NCBI RefSeq assembly: GCF_025263565.1
Contig: NZ_CP079865.1
Coordinates: 5,766,001 to 5,830,000 of the forward strand
Direction of reading: 5' to 3'
DNA from: Mycobacterium sp. SMC-8
GTDB taxonomy: Bacteria > Actinomycetota > Actinomycetes > Mycobacteriales > Mycobacteriaceae
DNA: 64,000 nucleotides
Shown here: positions 56,523-64,000 of the stretch, in pieces
Layout of the letters: each line of letters begins with the position of its first letter
Position numbering within the stretch: the first letter of the stretch is position 1
Notes under the pieces: model-generated
Database searches by the model: none
What the model saw: the letters and a program-made list of their open reading frames with translations, nothing else
What the model was told of the DNA's origin: nothing
Made by a program: the position numbers and the translations under genes

Positions 56523-57383
56523 ATGATCGAAGTCACCCTGCTGGGCACCGGAAGCCCGATCCCCGACGCCCGGCGCGCCGGCCCGTCGACCCTCGTGCGC
56601 GCCGGCGGGCAGACATTCCTGATCGACTGCGGCCGCGGGGTGCTCCAACGCGCGGCCGCCGTCGGCGTCGGCGCCAACGCCATCACCGCGCTGCTGCTGA
56701 CCCACCTGCACAGCGACCACATCGCCGACCTCGGTGACGTCCTGATCAGCCGGTGGGTGTCGAACTTCGCCCCCGACCTGCCGCCGCTGCCCATCATCGG
56801 ACCGCCCGGCACCGCCGAGGTCGTCGAGAACATGCTCAAGGCGTTTAGCTTCGACATCGGTTACCGCATCGCCCATCACGCCGACCTGACCGCACCACCG
56901 CAGGTCGAGGTGGAGGAGGTGACAGGCGGGGTGGTGTGGGGCCGCGACGAGGTCCAGATCAGCGTTGGCCCGACCGACCACCGTCCGGTGGCTCCGACCG
57001 TCGGCTTCCGCATCGAACACCACGGCGCCTCGGTCGTGCTCGCCGACGACACGGTGCCGTGCCGAGGCCTCGACGAACTTGCCGCCGGCGCAGGAGCGCT
57101 GGTACACACCGTGATTCGGCCCGACCTGGTCCACGCGTTGCCGATGCAACGGATCCGGGACATCTGTGACTACCACTCGTCGGTGGAGCAGGCCGCCGAG
57201 ACCGCGTCCCGCGCCGGAGTCGGCATCCTGATCTTCACCCACTACGTGCCGGCGCCGCAGCCCGGCCAGGAGGAGGAGTGGCGCGCGCTGGCGGCGTCGA
57301 AGTTCGACCGCCAGATCGAGATCGGCGACGACCTGCACCGAGTGGAGGTCCACCCGGGAGTGGCTGCTAGGCCAGCCGGGTGA
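56523..57383 (+). CDS. rnz: Ribonuclease Z, metallo-beta-lactamase fold
   Basis: 286 residues. [20 protein letters not shown] and [10 protein letters not shown] (HxHxDH zinc motif) near residue 60, with later [12 protein letters not shown] and IFTHYVP. tRNA 3'-end processing nuclease in the cytoplasm; other MBL hydrolases remain possible for the actinobacterial group. Homologue of Rv2407. Its last 17 bases overlap the convergent transglutaminase gene. Confidence 0.85.
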   Translation: MIEVTLLGTGSPIPDARRAGPSTLVRAGGQTFLIDCGRGVLQRAAAVGVGANAITALLLTHLHSDHIADLGDVLISRWVSNFAPDLPPLPIIGPPGTAEVVENMLKAFSFDIGYRIAHHADLTAPPQVEVEEVTGGVVWGRDEVQISVGPTDHRPVAPTVGFRIEHHGASVVLADDTVPCRGLDELAAGAGALVHTVIRPDLVHALPMQRIRDICDYHSSVEQAAETASRAGVGILIFTHYVPAPQPGQEEEWRALAASKFDRQIEIGDDLHRVEVHPGVAARPAG

Positions 57384-58206
57384 TCTCGACGATGACGTCG
57401 AGGTCGGTGGACCCCTCGCCGGAGTAGATGCCCTTGAGCGGGGTGACGTCCGAATAGTCGCGGCCCACCCCGACGCTGATGTACTGCTCGTTGATCTCGG
57501 CGTCGTTGGTGGGGTCGTAGTGCCACCACTGTCCCGTCCAGGCCTGAATCCAGGCGTGGCTCTGCCCGTCGACGGTGTCGCCGATCTTCGCGTCGCGCGC
57601 AGGATGCAGGTAACCCGACACGTACCGCGACGGAATCCCCATGCCGCGCAACAGCATCAGCGTCAGATGGGCGAAGTCCTGGCACACGCCCTTGCCCTCG
57701 CGCAGCGCGTCGACACCCGAGGTGTGCACCCCGGTGGTGCCCGGGACGTACTTCACTTCACCCTGCACCCAGCGGGCGGCCTCGATCACCGCCTCGGCCG
57801 GTTCGTGGTACTTCGCGATACGCCGGCCGACCCGTTCGATGCGCTTGCTCGACGGCACATAGTGCGTCGGGGCGAGCACCTCGTCGTACTTGTCGATCAC
57901 CGCCTCGGAGGCGAGATCGGTCCAGGTCACCTTGGTCTCGGGCTCCTCGGGGGTGTCCGTCTCCACCACCGAGGACGCGGTGACCTCGAGTTCGGTGTGC
58001 GGAGCGTGCAGGTCGAAGGCCGTCACCGCGGTGCCCCAGTAGTCGACGTAGCGGTAGGACCGCGTCGCGGGCACCGTCTCCACCCGGTTGAGGATCACGT
58101 TCTGCCGGGAGTCCGAACGCGGGGTCAACCGCACTTCGTTGAACGACGCGGTGACCGGCGACTTGTAGGCATAGCCGGTCGAATGCACCACGCGCATGCG
58201 CCACAT
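57367..58206 (-). CDS. Transglutaminase-like protein (Rv2409c-like)
   Basis: 279 residues. The Cys of the catalytic triad is in [17 protein letters not shown] near residue 163, the His in [10 protein letters not shown] and the Asp in [10 protein letters not shown]-terminal region ([20 protein letters not shown]) is the bacterial transglutaminase N-domain. It forms a conserved set with the alpha-E and ATP-grasp genes just upstream, one base from the alpha-E stop; the set is thought to act in a peptide-modifying pathway of unknown product. Confidence 0.9.
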   Translation of the reverse strand: MWRMRVVHSTGYAYKSPVTASFNEVRLTPRSDSRQNVILNRVETVPATRSYRYVDYWGTAVTAFDLHAPHTELEVTASSVVETDTPEEPETKVTWTDLASEAVIDKYDEVLAPTHYVPSSKRIERVGRRIAKYHEPAEAVIEAARWVQGEVKYVPGTTGVHTSGVDALREGKGVCQDFAHLTLMLLRGMGIPSRYVSGYLHPARDAKIGDTVDGQSHAWIQAWTGQWWHYDPTNDAEINEQYISVGVGRDYSDVTPLKGIYSGEGSTDLDVIVEITRLA

Positions 58207-58207
58207 A

Positions 58208-59182
58208 TCAGATCTCCCCTTCTTCGATCACCAACGCGTTGCGGCCCGCGTCCGTCCACGCCACCCACGGAGCGGAGTGAAAGTACTGCAGCGCCAACGC
58301 TTCTCCCACGTCGAAGCAGGTCTTCTGCAGATTGGCCAGCCGCTGTTCCAGCGAGTCGAGCAGAGCGCCCGGCTGAAGGAACTCCAGCTCACTGCGCGCC
58401 CTACCGAGCAGTCGCTGCGCCTCGGCGGTGGCGCCGAGCCGGTTGTGCGGCCGGTTCATCAGCTCGTCGAGGCTGTGCTCGGCCAGGCGCAGCGAGAAGA
58501 AGATCGACCGCGGGAAGAGCCGGTCGAGCAACATGAACTCGACCACCCGGCCCGCGTCGAGCACACCTCGGTAGGTCCGCAGGTAGGTGTCGTGGGCGCC
58601 GGCCGACCGCAGCAGGGTGACCCAGGCCGGGGACGACGCGCTGTCCCCGACCCGGGACAGCAGCAGACGCACGGTCATATCGACCCGTTCCAGCGCTCGG
58701 CCGAGCACCATGAACCGGTAGCCGTCGTCGCGGCTGAGGGTGGAATCGGCCAGGCCGGCGAACATCGCCGCCCGGCCCTCCACGTAGGACAGGAATTCGT
58801 GCGGGCCCAGGCGTTTGGCCGCGCGTTCCCGCTCGGCCAGGGCGTTATAGGTGGTGTTCAGGCACTCCCAGATCTCGGTGGACGTCACTTCCCGTGCGCC
58901 CCGGGCATTCTCGCGAGCCGCCGAGATGGCCTCGACGATCGAGCAGGCACCGTCGGTCTCCCGGCTGAACGCGACGATGTCGGTCAGCGACCACACATCC
59001 AGGGACTGCTCGGGAGGGTCGATGCCCAGCACGCGCAGCAGGGTGCGCGACGCCTGGTCGGGGTCGACACTGGAGTCTTCGAGCAGCTGGTGCACCGTGA
59101 CGTCGAGGATCCGGGCGGTGTCGTCGGCCCGCTCGACGTAGCGGCCGATCCAGTACAGCGATTCCGCGTTCCGCGCCAACAA
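58208..59182 (-). CDS. Alpha-E domain protein (Rv2410c-like)
   Basis: 324 residues, entirely helical, beginning MLARNAESLYWIGRYVERAD, the alpha-E signature. Function unknown; it travels with circularly permuted ATP-grasp and transglutaminase genes. Starts at one of two adjacent TTG codons (59182 used). 12 bases after the ATP-grasp stop. Confidence 0.88.
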   Translation of the reverse strand: MLARNAESLYWIGRYVERADDTARILDVTVHQLLEDSSVDPDQASRTLLRVLGIDPPEQSLDVWSLTDIVAFSRETDGACSIVEAISAARENARGAREVTSTEIWECLNTTYNALAERERAAKRLGPHEFLSYVEGRAAMFAGLADSTLSRDDGYRFMVLGRALERVDMTVRLLLSRVGDSASSPAWVTLLRSAGAHDTYLRTYRGVLDAGRVVEFMLLDRLFPRSIFFSLRLAEHSLDELMNRPHNRLGATAEAQRLLGRARSELEFLQPGALLDSLEQRLANLQKTCFDVGEALALQYFHSAPWVAWTDAGRNALVIEEGEI

Positions 59183-59194
59183 TCGAATCGCCCC

Positions 59195-60826
59195 CTACTG
59201 CTGTTGCTGTTGCTGTTGATCCTGGGTGCTGTCGGCCTTGCCGCTCTTGCTGACGCCCTTCCCGGTGGCCGCCTTCGGCAGCGAGCGCACCACCTCGGCG
59301 GCGCCGAGCTCGCGGTCGGCGGCCGAAGTTCGCGACGCCAGCACCCAGGTGTCCTTGGATCCGCCGCCCTGGCTGGAGTTCACCACCAGCGACCCCTCGG
59401 GCAGCGCGACCCTGGTCAGCCCGCCGGGCAGCACCCACACCTCGTCGCCGTCGTTGACCGCGAACGGGCGCAGGTCCACGTGGCGCGGCGCCAGCTTGTC
59501 ACCGATCTGGGTCGGCACCGTGGACAACTGCATGACCGGCTGGGCGATCCAGCCGCGGGGGTCGGCGGTGATCTTCTTGGTGATCGTGGCCAGCTCCTTC
59601 TCCGACGCGTCCGGACCGAACACGATGCCGTAGCCGCCCGAACCCTCCACCGGTTTGATCACCAGCTCGTCGATGCGGTCCAGGACTTCTTCGCGTTCGT
59701 CGTCGAGCCAGCAGCGGAAGGTGTCGACGTTGGCCAGCAGCGGCTTCTCCCCCAGGTAGTACTCGATGATCGTCGGCACGTACGTATACACGAGCTTGTC
59801 GTCGCCGACCCCGTTGCCGACCGCGCTGGAGATCACCACATTGCCGGCCCGGGCGGCGTTGAGGATGCCGGCGACGCCGAGCACCGAGTCCGGCTTGAAC
59901 TGCATCGGGTCCAGGTAGTCGTCGTCGATACGGCGGTAGATCACGTCGACCTGGCGTTCACCCTCGGTGGTGCGCATATAGACGGCGTTGTCGCGGCAGA
60001 ACAGGTCGCGGCCCTCCACCAGCTCCACGCCCATCTGCCGGGCCAACAGCGAATGCTCGAAGTACGCGGAGTTGTAGACGCCGGGGGTCAGCACGACCAC
60101 CGTCGGGTCGGCGACGTTGTTGGCCGCGGCGTTGCGCAGCGCCCGCAGCAGGTGCGACGAGTAGTCGCCGACCGCGCGTACCCGGTGGGTGGCGAACAGG
60201 TTGGGGAACACGCGCGCCATGGTGCGGCGGTTCTCCATCACGTAGGAGACACCCGACGGCGACCGCAGGTTGTCCTCCAGCACCCGGAAGTTGCCCTGGT
60301 CGTCGCGGATCAGGTCGATCCCGGCGACGTGGATGCGCACCCCGTTGGGCGGGACGATGCCGACGGCCTCGCGGTGGAAGTGCTCGCACGAGGTCACCAG
60401 CCGACGCGGGATGACACCGTCGCGCAGGATCTCCTGCTCGCCGTAGATGTCGTCCAGATACATCTCCAGTGCCTGCACCCGCTGCCGGATGCCGCGTTCC
60501 AGGCGCGTCCACTCGGCCGCGGAGATCACCCGCGGCACCAGGTCCAGCGGGAACGGCCGCTCCTGACCGGACAGCGAAAACGTGATGCCCTGGTCGATGA
60601 ACGCCCGGCCCAGTGCGTCGGAGCGGGCCTCCAGGTCGGCGACGTCCGACGGGGCGAGTTCCTTGTGGATGCCCTTGTACGGGCCGCGAACGTTGCCCTG
60701 CGCGTCGAACATCTCGTCGAACGCCTTGACGTAGGAACCAAGCTGGTTGTAGCCACCGAAGATGCCGTCGTGCCGCTTCGCCGGTTTCGCGGCGGTACGG
60801 GTCGTTCGTACCGTGTCGGTCGCCAA
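59195..60826 (-). CDS. Circularly permuted ATP-grasp protein (Rv2411c-like)
   Basis: 543 residues. [11 protein letters not shown] at the start, [20 protein letters not shown] and [17 protein letters not shown] carry the permuted ATP-grasp core. Expected to make a peptide or amide bond together with the alpha-E and transglutaminase partners. TTG start at 60826 after AGGGGA. The C-terminus ends in QDQQQQQQQ, coded by a CAACAG repeat, unlike the rest of the protein. Confidence 0.9.
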   Translation of the reverse strand: MATDTVRTTRTAAKPAKRHDGIFGGYNQLGSYVKAFDEMFDAQGNVRGPYKGIHKELAPSDVADLEARSDALGRAFIDQGITFSLSGQERPFPLDLVPRVISAAEWTRLERGIRQRVQALEMYLDDIYGEQEILRDGVIPRRLVTSCEHFHREAVGIVPPNGVRIHVAGIDLIRDDQGNFRVLEDNLRSPSGVSYVMENRRTMARVFPNLFATHRVRAVGDYSSHLLRALRNAAANNVADPTVVVLTPGVYNSAYFEHSLLARQMGVELVEGRDLFCRDNAVYMRTTEGERQVDVIYRRIDDDYLDPMQFKPDSVLGVAGILNAARAGNVVISSAVGNGVGDDKLVYTYVPTIIEYYLGEKPLLANVDTFRCWLDDEREEVLDRIDELVIKPVEGSGGYGIVFGPDASEKELATITKKITADPRGWIAQPVMQLSTVPTQIGDKLAPRHVDLRPFAVNDGDEVWVLPGGLTRVALPEGSLVVNSSQGGGSKDTWVLASRTSAADRELGAAEVVRSLPKAATGKGVSKSGKADSTQDQQQQQQQ

Positions 60827-61023
60827 GATGTCCCCTATTCTTTGCCGGACGCACGTTGCGCGAGCATTCGAATGCCATGCTGCAGCATTCCGGCCGTTTC
60901 AGCAGGCCAGCGGAGCTCGCTTTGGGACATTTACCCACTCGCTGCTACCCTGAACAGTCGCTGCCCCAGGACGGGCGCCCACAGACTCAAGTAACCCAGT
61001 CGAGATTTAGAAGGAATACACGC

Positions 61024-61284
61024 GTGGCCAACATCAAGTCGCAGGAGAAGCGGAACCGCACCAACGAGCGCCGCAGACTGCGCAACAAGTCGGTGAAGTC
61101 GTCGCTTCACACGGCGGTCCGCGGATTCCGTGCGGCTGTTGATGCCGGCGACAAGGACAAGGCCGGCGAGCTGCTGGTCGCGACCAGCCGCAAGCTGGAC
61201 AAGGCCGCCAGCAAAGGCGTGATCCACAAGAACCAGGCCGCCAACCGTAAGTCGGCGCTGGCCAGGGCCCTCAACAAGATCTGA
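61024..61284 (+). CDS. rpsT: 30S ribosomal protein S20
   Basis: 86 residues, basic: [36 protein letters not shown] and [16 protein letters not shown] are S20 landmarks. Binds 16S rRNA early in 30S assembly. GTG start at 61024 with AGAAGGA nine bases upstream. Followed by a strong hairpin at 61335-61372. Confidence 0.98.
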   Translation: MANIKSQEKRNRTNERRRLRNKSVKSSLHTAVRGFRAAVDAGDKDKAGELLVATSRKLDKAASKGVIHKNQAANRKSALARALNKI

Positions 61285-61334
61285 GCCCCGCACTCGATCT
61301 CCCGGCTCCTGCCGGATTTCGACTTTCCTCTCGC

Positions 61335-61372
61335 TTCAGCCACTGGCCGGCACACGCCGCCCGGTGGCTGAA
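61335..61372. terminator. Terminator hairpin between rpsT and holA
   Basis: 17-base arms (61335-61351 and 61356-61372) pair at 16 positions with a four-base loop. It lies between convergent genes and would serve both strands. No T-run. Confidence 0.75.
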
Positions 61373-61427
61373 CGGTTTCCTCGGCCGGTCGACCCGCGCC
61401 CACAGCTGAGCCCGGGTCCCGGTCAGC

Positions 61428-62387
61428 TCAGTCGCTGACCAGCTCGGCGACCGAGCGGACTGCCCTCTCCAGCGCGTAGTCGGCGTCGGCGGCCGCGCCC
61501 TTGACGTCGGCGTTCAGCGCGGCCACCAGCCGAACGGCCTGCGCCACCGACTCCCGCGACCACCGTCGCGCCTGTTTCTGTGCTTTCTGGACCCGCCACG
61601 GCGGCATGCCGAGTTCACCGGCCAGCCGGTACGGGTCGCCGGACAGCGGCGCGACCCGTGCGATGGTGTGCACGGCCTCGGCCAGCGCATCGGCGAGCAC
61701 CACGTGCGGCTCGCCGGCCATCATCGCCCAGCGCAACGCCTCCGCGGCGCCGGCCACGTCACCCACGACCGCCTTGTCGGCGATGTCGAAACCTTTCACC
61801 TCCGCCCGCCCGGAGTGGTAGCGGCGGACGGCCGCGGCATCGACCGCGCCTCCGGTGTCGGCGACGAGCTGCGAGCACGCCGACGCCAGCTCGCGGATGT
61901 CCGACCCGACCGCGTCCAGCACGGCGGTCACCGCCGCGTCGTCGACCTTGACGCGCAGCGCCCGGAACTCCTTGCGGACGAAGTCGGCGCGCTCGGCGGC
62001 CTTGGTGATCCGCGCGCAGGCATGCACCTCGGCGCCGAGTTTCTTGAGCTGCTCGGCCAGCGTCTTGGCCCGGCCGCCGCCGGAGTGCAGCACCACCAGC
62101 AGGGTGCCGGGAGGCAGATCGGCGGCGGCATCCTGGATCAGCGCCACCGCGTCCTTGCCGGCCTCGGCGGCCGCCTCCAGCACCACGACCCGTTCATCGG
62201 CGAACAGCGACGGGCTGAGCAGCTCGGCGAGCTCACTGACACTGACCTCCCCGGCACGCAACCGGTCGACCGGGACGTCGGCGGTGCCTGCGGCGGCGCG
62301 GGCGGCCCCCAGCACCGCACCGACGGCGCGCTCGACCAGAAGTTCCTCGTCACCCAGAACCAGGTGCAGCCCCGTCAACTCACTCAC
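61428..62387 (-). CDS. holA: DNA polymerase III subunit delta (HolA)
   Basis: 319 residues. [15 protein letters not shown] at the start and the delta core ([57 protein letters not shown]) mark the clamp-loader delta subunit that opens the sliding clamp. The GTG at 62387 overlaps the comEC stop as GTGA, so the two are coupled. Confidence 0.94.
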   Translation of the reverse strand: MSELTGLHLVLGDEELLVERAVGAVLGAARAAAGTADVPVDRLRAGEVSVSELAELLSPSLFADERVVVLEAAAEAGKDAVALIQDAAADLPPGTLLVVLHSGGGRAKTLAEQLKKLGAEVHACARITKAAERADFVRKEFRALRVKVDDAAVTAVLDAVGSDIRELASACSQLVADTGGAVDAAAVRRYHSGRAEVKGFDIADKAVVGDVAGAAEALRWAMMAGEPHVVLADALAEAVHTIARVAPLSGDPYRLAGELGMPPWRVQKAQKQARRWSRESVAQAVRLVAALNADVKGAAADADYALERAVRSVAELVSD

Positions 62388-63841
62388 CGCACGATGGTGT
62401 CACGTCGCGCCGACAGCGCCCAATGCCACACCACCGCAACGACGACGGCCGCCACCGCCACACACAGCACCCCGCCCGCGCCGGACGGAACGGCCACCGC
62501 GGCGGCCGGCAACCGCGCGGCACACCGCGCCACCGCCAGCAACCACCACACCTCCGGACCGGTGAAGCGGATCAACAACTCCGCTCCCGGCGGCCACAGC
62601 GGGCTCAGCGCCGCCGCGGCCGACCCCAGCACGGTGATCGGCGGGATCACCGGCGCCACGACCAGATTCGCAACCACTGCGACCAGGCTCACCGAACCCG
62701 AGATGCCGGCGATCAGCGGCGCTGTGACCAGTTGCGCGGCGACGGCGACGCTGACCGCGTCGGCGAGGGGCTTCGGCCAGCCCCGCCCGGCCAGGCGCTG
62801 TGACCATGCCGGCGCGAGGACGACCAACGCGGCAGTGGCCGACACCGACAGCGCGAACCCGGCGTCCACGGCGAGCCTGGGCGCGCCGACCATCAACGCG
62901 ATCACCGTGGCCGCCAGCGCGGGCACGGCCTGTCTGCGCCGGTGCGACAGCACCGCCAACAACGTGATGGCGCCCATCAGGGCGGCCCGCAGCACGCTGG
63001 GCGAGGGTTGCACGACCACGACGAACGCGACGAGTGCGAGCGCGGCGAGAGCGACCGCGGCCCGCGGTCCGATCAGCGCGGCCGACAACAGCACCGCCCC
63101 GCACACGATCGTCACGTTCGCACCCGACACCGCGGTCAGATGTGTGAGCCCGGCGGCCCGGAACTCCGCGGCGGTCTGCGCCGGGACCGCGGACATGTCG
63201 CCGAGCACCAGCGCCGGCAGCATTGCGGCCTGGTCGGGCGGCAACGCCAGGCGCGCGGCGGCGGCGAACCCGGCGCGCAGCCGGTGAGCCGACCGGTGGA
63301 TCGGCGCTGCCTCGCCCACCACCGGCGCACCGTGCGCCGCCAGCACCGCCACGGTGAGGTCGCGGCGCTTCGGAGCGCTGACTCGCGCGCGGAACCGCGC
63401 AGGCTGCCCGGCCGTGAGGCTCGCATAGGCCGCGCCGGACGCGAACACCACCACATCGCCCGAGGACGGGCCGCCGTCGAGCTGCACCAGCGCGCCGCGG
63501 ATCAGCGTGCGGCCTCCCTCCAGCAACCGCGGTGTCTCCGACGGCGTCACGGTCACCGTGACGTCCGAGCCCATGTAGCGCGTGATCGGATGGCCGGCCA
63601 CGGCGTCGACGCGGACCGCGATCGCGACCCCGAATCCGCCGCCGACCAGCGCCACCGCGGCCACCCCGGCCGCGATCGGCTTCCGGTCGCCGCCCGCCCG
63701 CCGGGTCCCCCACCAGCCGGCGGCGAAGGCGGCCCCGACCGCGGCCACCGCGGCAGCCGCCGCACCCGCCTGGAGCCACAGGATCCCCGCCGCCGTGACC
63801 GCCCAACTGGTCAGCGCGGCCGGCACCAGGCGCAGGTCCAC
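62384..63841 (-). CDS. comEC: ComEC/Rec2-family competence membrane protein
   Basis: 485 residues in this call, several membrane helices. [24 protein letters not shown] and [17 protein letters not shown] match the ComEC competence domain; the C-terminal metallo-beta-lactamase domain of longer ComEC proteins is absent, as is usual in mycobacteria. DNA uptake channel by homology; natural competence is not proved here. The GTG at 63841, five bases after the comEA stop, is used. Confidence 0.88.
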   Translation of the reverse strand: MDLRLVPAALTSWAVTAAGILWLQAGAAAAAVAAVGAAFAAGWWGTRRAGGDRKPIAAGVAAVALVGGGFGVAIAVRVDAVAGHPITRYMGSDVTVTVTPSETPRLLEGGRTLIRGALVQLDGGPSSGDVVVFASGAAYASLTAGQPARFRARVSAPKRRDLTVAVLAAHGAPVVGEAAPIHRSAHRLRAGFAAAARLALPPDQAAMLPALVLGDMSAVPAQTAAEFRAAGLTHLTAVSGANVTIVCGAVLLSAALIGPRAAVALAALALVAFVVVVQPSPSVLRAALMGAITLLAVLSHRRRQAVPALAATVIALMVGAPRLAVDAGFALSVSATAALVVLAPAWSQRLAGRGWPKPLADAVSVAVAAQLVTAPLIAGISGSVSLVAVVANLVVAPVIPPITVLGSAAAALSPLWPPGAELLIRFTGPEVWWLLAVARCAARLPAAAVAVPSGAGGVLCVAVAAVVVAVVWHWALSARRDTIVR

Positions 63842-63845
63842 CGGG

Positions 63846-64000
63846 TCACACCCGGACCAGCGTGCGCAGCTTGTCCAGCCGCGCCGGGCCGATGCCGTCG
63901 ACGTCGCCGAGTTGATCAACGCTGTCGAACCGGCCGTTGGCGTCGCGCCACGCGATGATCGCCGCCGCGGTGACCGGACCAATGCCCGGCAGGGTGTCGA
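63846..64000 (-). CDS. comEA: ComEA-like helix-hairpin-helix protein, C-terminal part
   Basis: The end of a gene that continues beyond the right edge. The last 50 codons encode two helix-hairpin-helix motifs (LPGIGPVTAAAIIAW and LGDVDGIGPARLDKLRTL), the DNA-binding end of ComEA. Four bases separate it from comEC. The start and signal region are outside the window. Confidence 0.85.
   Translation of the reverse strand, partial: DTLPGIGPVTAAAIIAWRDANGRFDSVDQLGDVDGIGPARLDKLRTLVRV

Noticed and set aside
58196..60994. 932-codon plus-strand frame over the alpha-E and ATP-grasp genes
   Set aside because: Shadow of two well-supported minus-strand genes with family signatures.
62942..63958. 338-codon plus-strand frame antisense to comEC and comEA
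   Set aside because: No family signature; comEC and comEA motifs lie on the other strand.

Overview
The window is high-GC actinobacterial DNA from a Mycobacterium (Mycolicibacterium-type, probably fast-growing) chromosome. Gene content and order follow the M. tuberculosis stretch from about Rv2373c (dnaJ2) to Rv2416c (comEA): dnaJ2-hrcA, mycobactin mbt genes, hemW, sirA-cysH-che1, cysA-W-T-subI, trehalase, lppR, lepA, Rv2405-Rv2411c homologues, rpsT, holA, comEC, comEA. Gene names from that strain were assigned from remembered synteny and sequence motifs, not from a search.

1-6 kb: the start of an mmpL gene and an mmpS gene (siderophore export type), rsmE, dnaJ2 and hrcA read leftward. A small VapB-like gene and a secreted, acid-tailed GjpA-like surface protein read rightward. 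Three IdeR-type iron boxes lie here, so this flank looks iron-controlled as well as the mbt genes.

6-27 kb: the mycobactin assembly line. mbtB-T-C-D-E-F-G-H run leftward as one tightly coupled operon in which nearly every stop overlaps the next start. mbtA diverges to the right, and two tandem iron boxes sit between mbtA and mbtB.

27-36 kb: the least syntenic part. An Imm5-like immunity gene, a 13E12-type DUF222/HNH gene and a 1726-residue KS-AT-DH(TH)-KR-ACP iterative polyketide synthase of the 6-methylsalicylate synthase type occupy the place where mbtI (salicylate synthase) lies in M. tuberculosis; mbtI is not in the window. The PKS carries an iron box at its start. The simplest reading is that this organism caps its mycobactin with 6-methylsalicylate, and this is the main finding. 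An NTF2-like gene and an F420-type oxidoreductase follow.

36-48.4 kb: hemW, then sulfur assimilation. The sirA-cysH-chelatase operon and the subI-cysT-cysW-cysA sulfate transporter operon are each preceded by a 30-codon leaderless reading frame with a cysteine run at its end, consistent with cysteine-sensing attenuation. Two CorC-like membrane proteins and a methyltransferase lie between them.

48.4-64 kb: two tiny membrane proteins, a GH15 trehalase, a lone ANTAR protein, two sensor-domain lipoproteins, lepA, a PemK-like protein, a GNAT enzyme, a CBS protein, RNase Z, a transglutaminase/alpha-E/ATP-grasp operon, rpsT, holA, comEC and the end of comEA. No tRNA, rRNA, CRISPR array or insertion sequence was recognised. 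Promoter and iron-box calls are by-eye matches.
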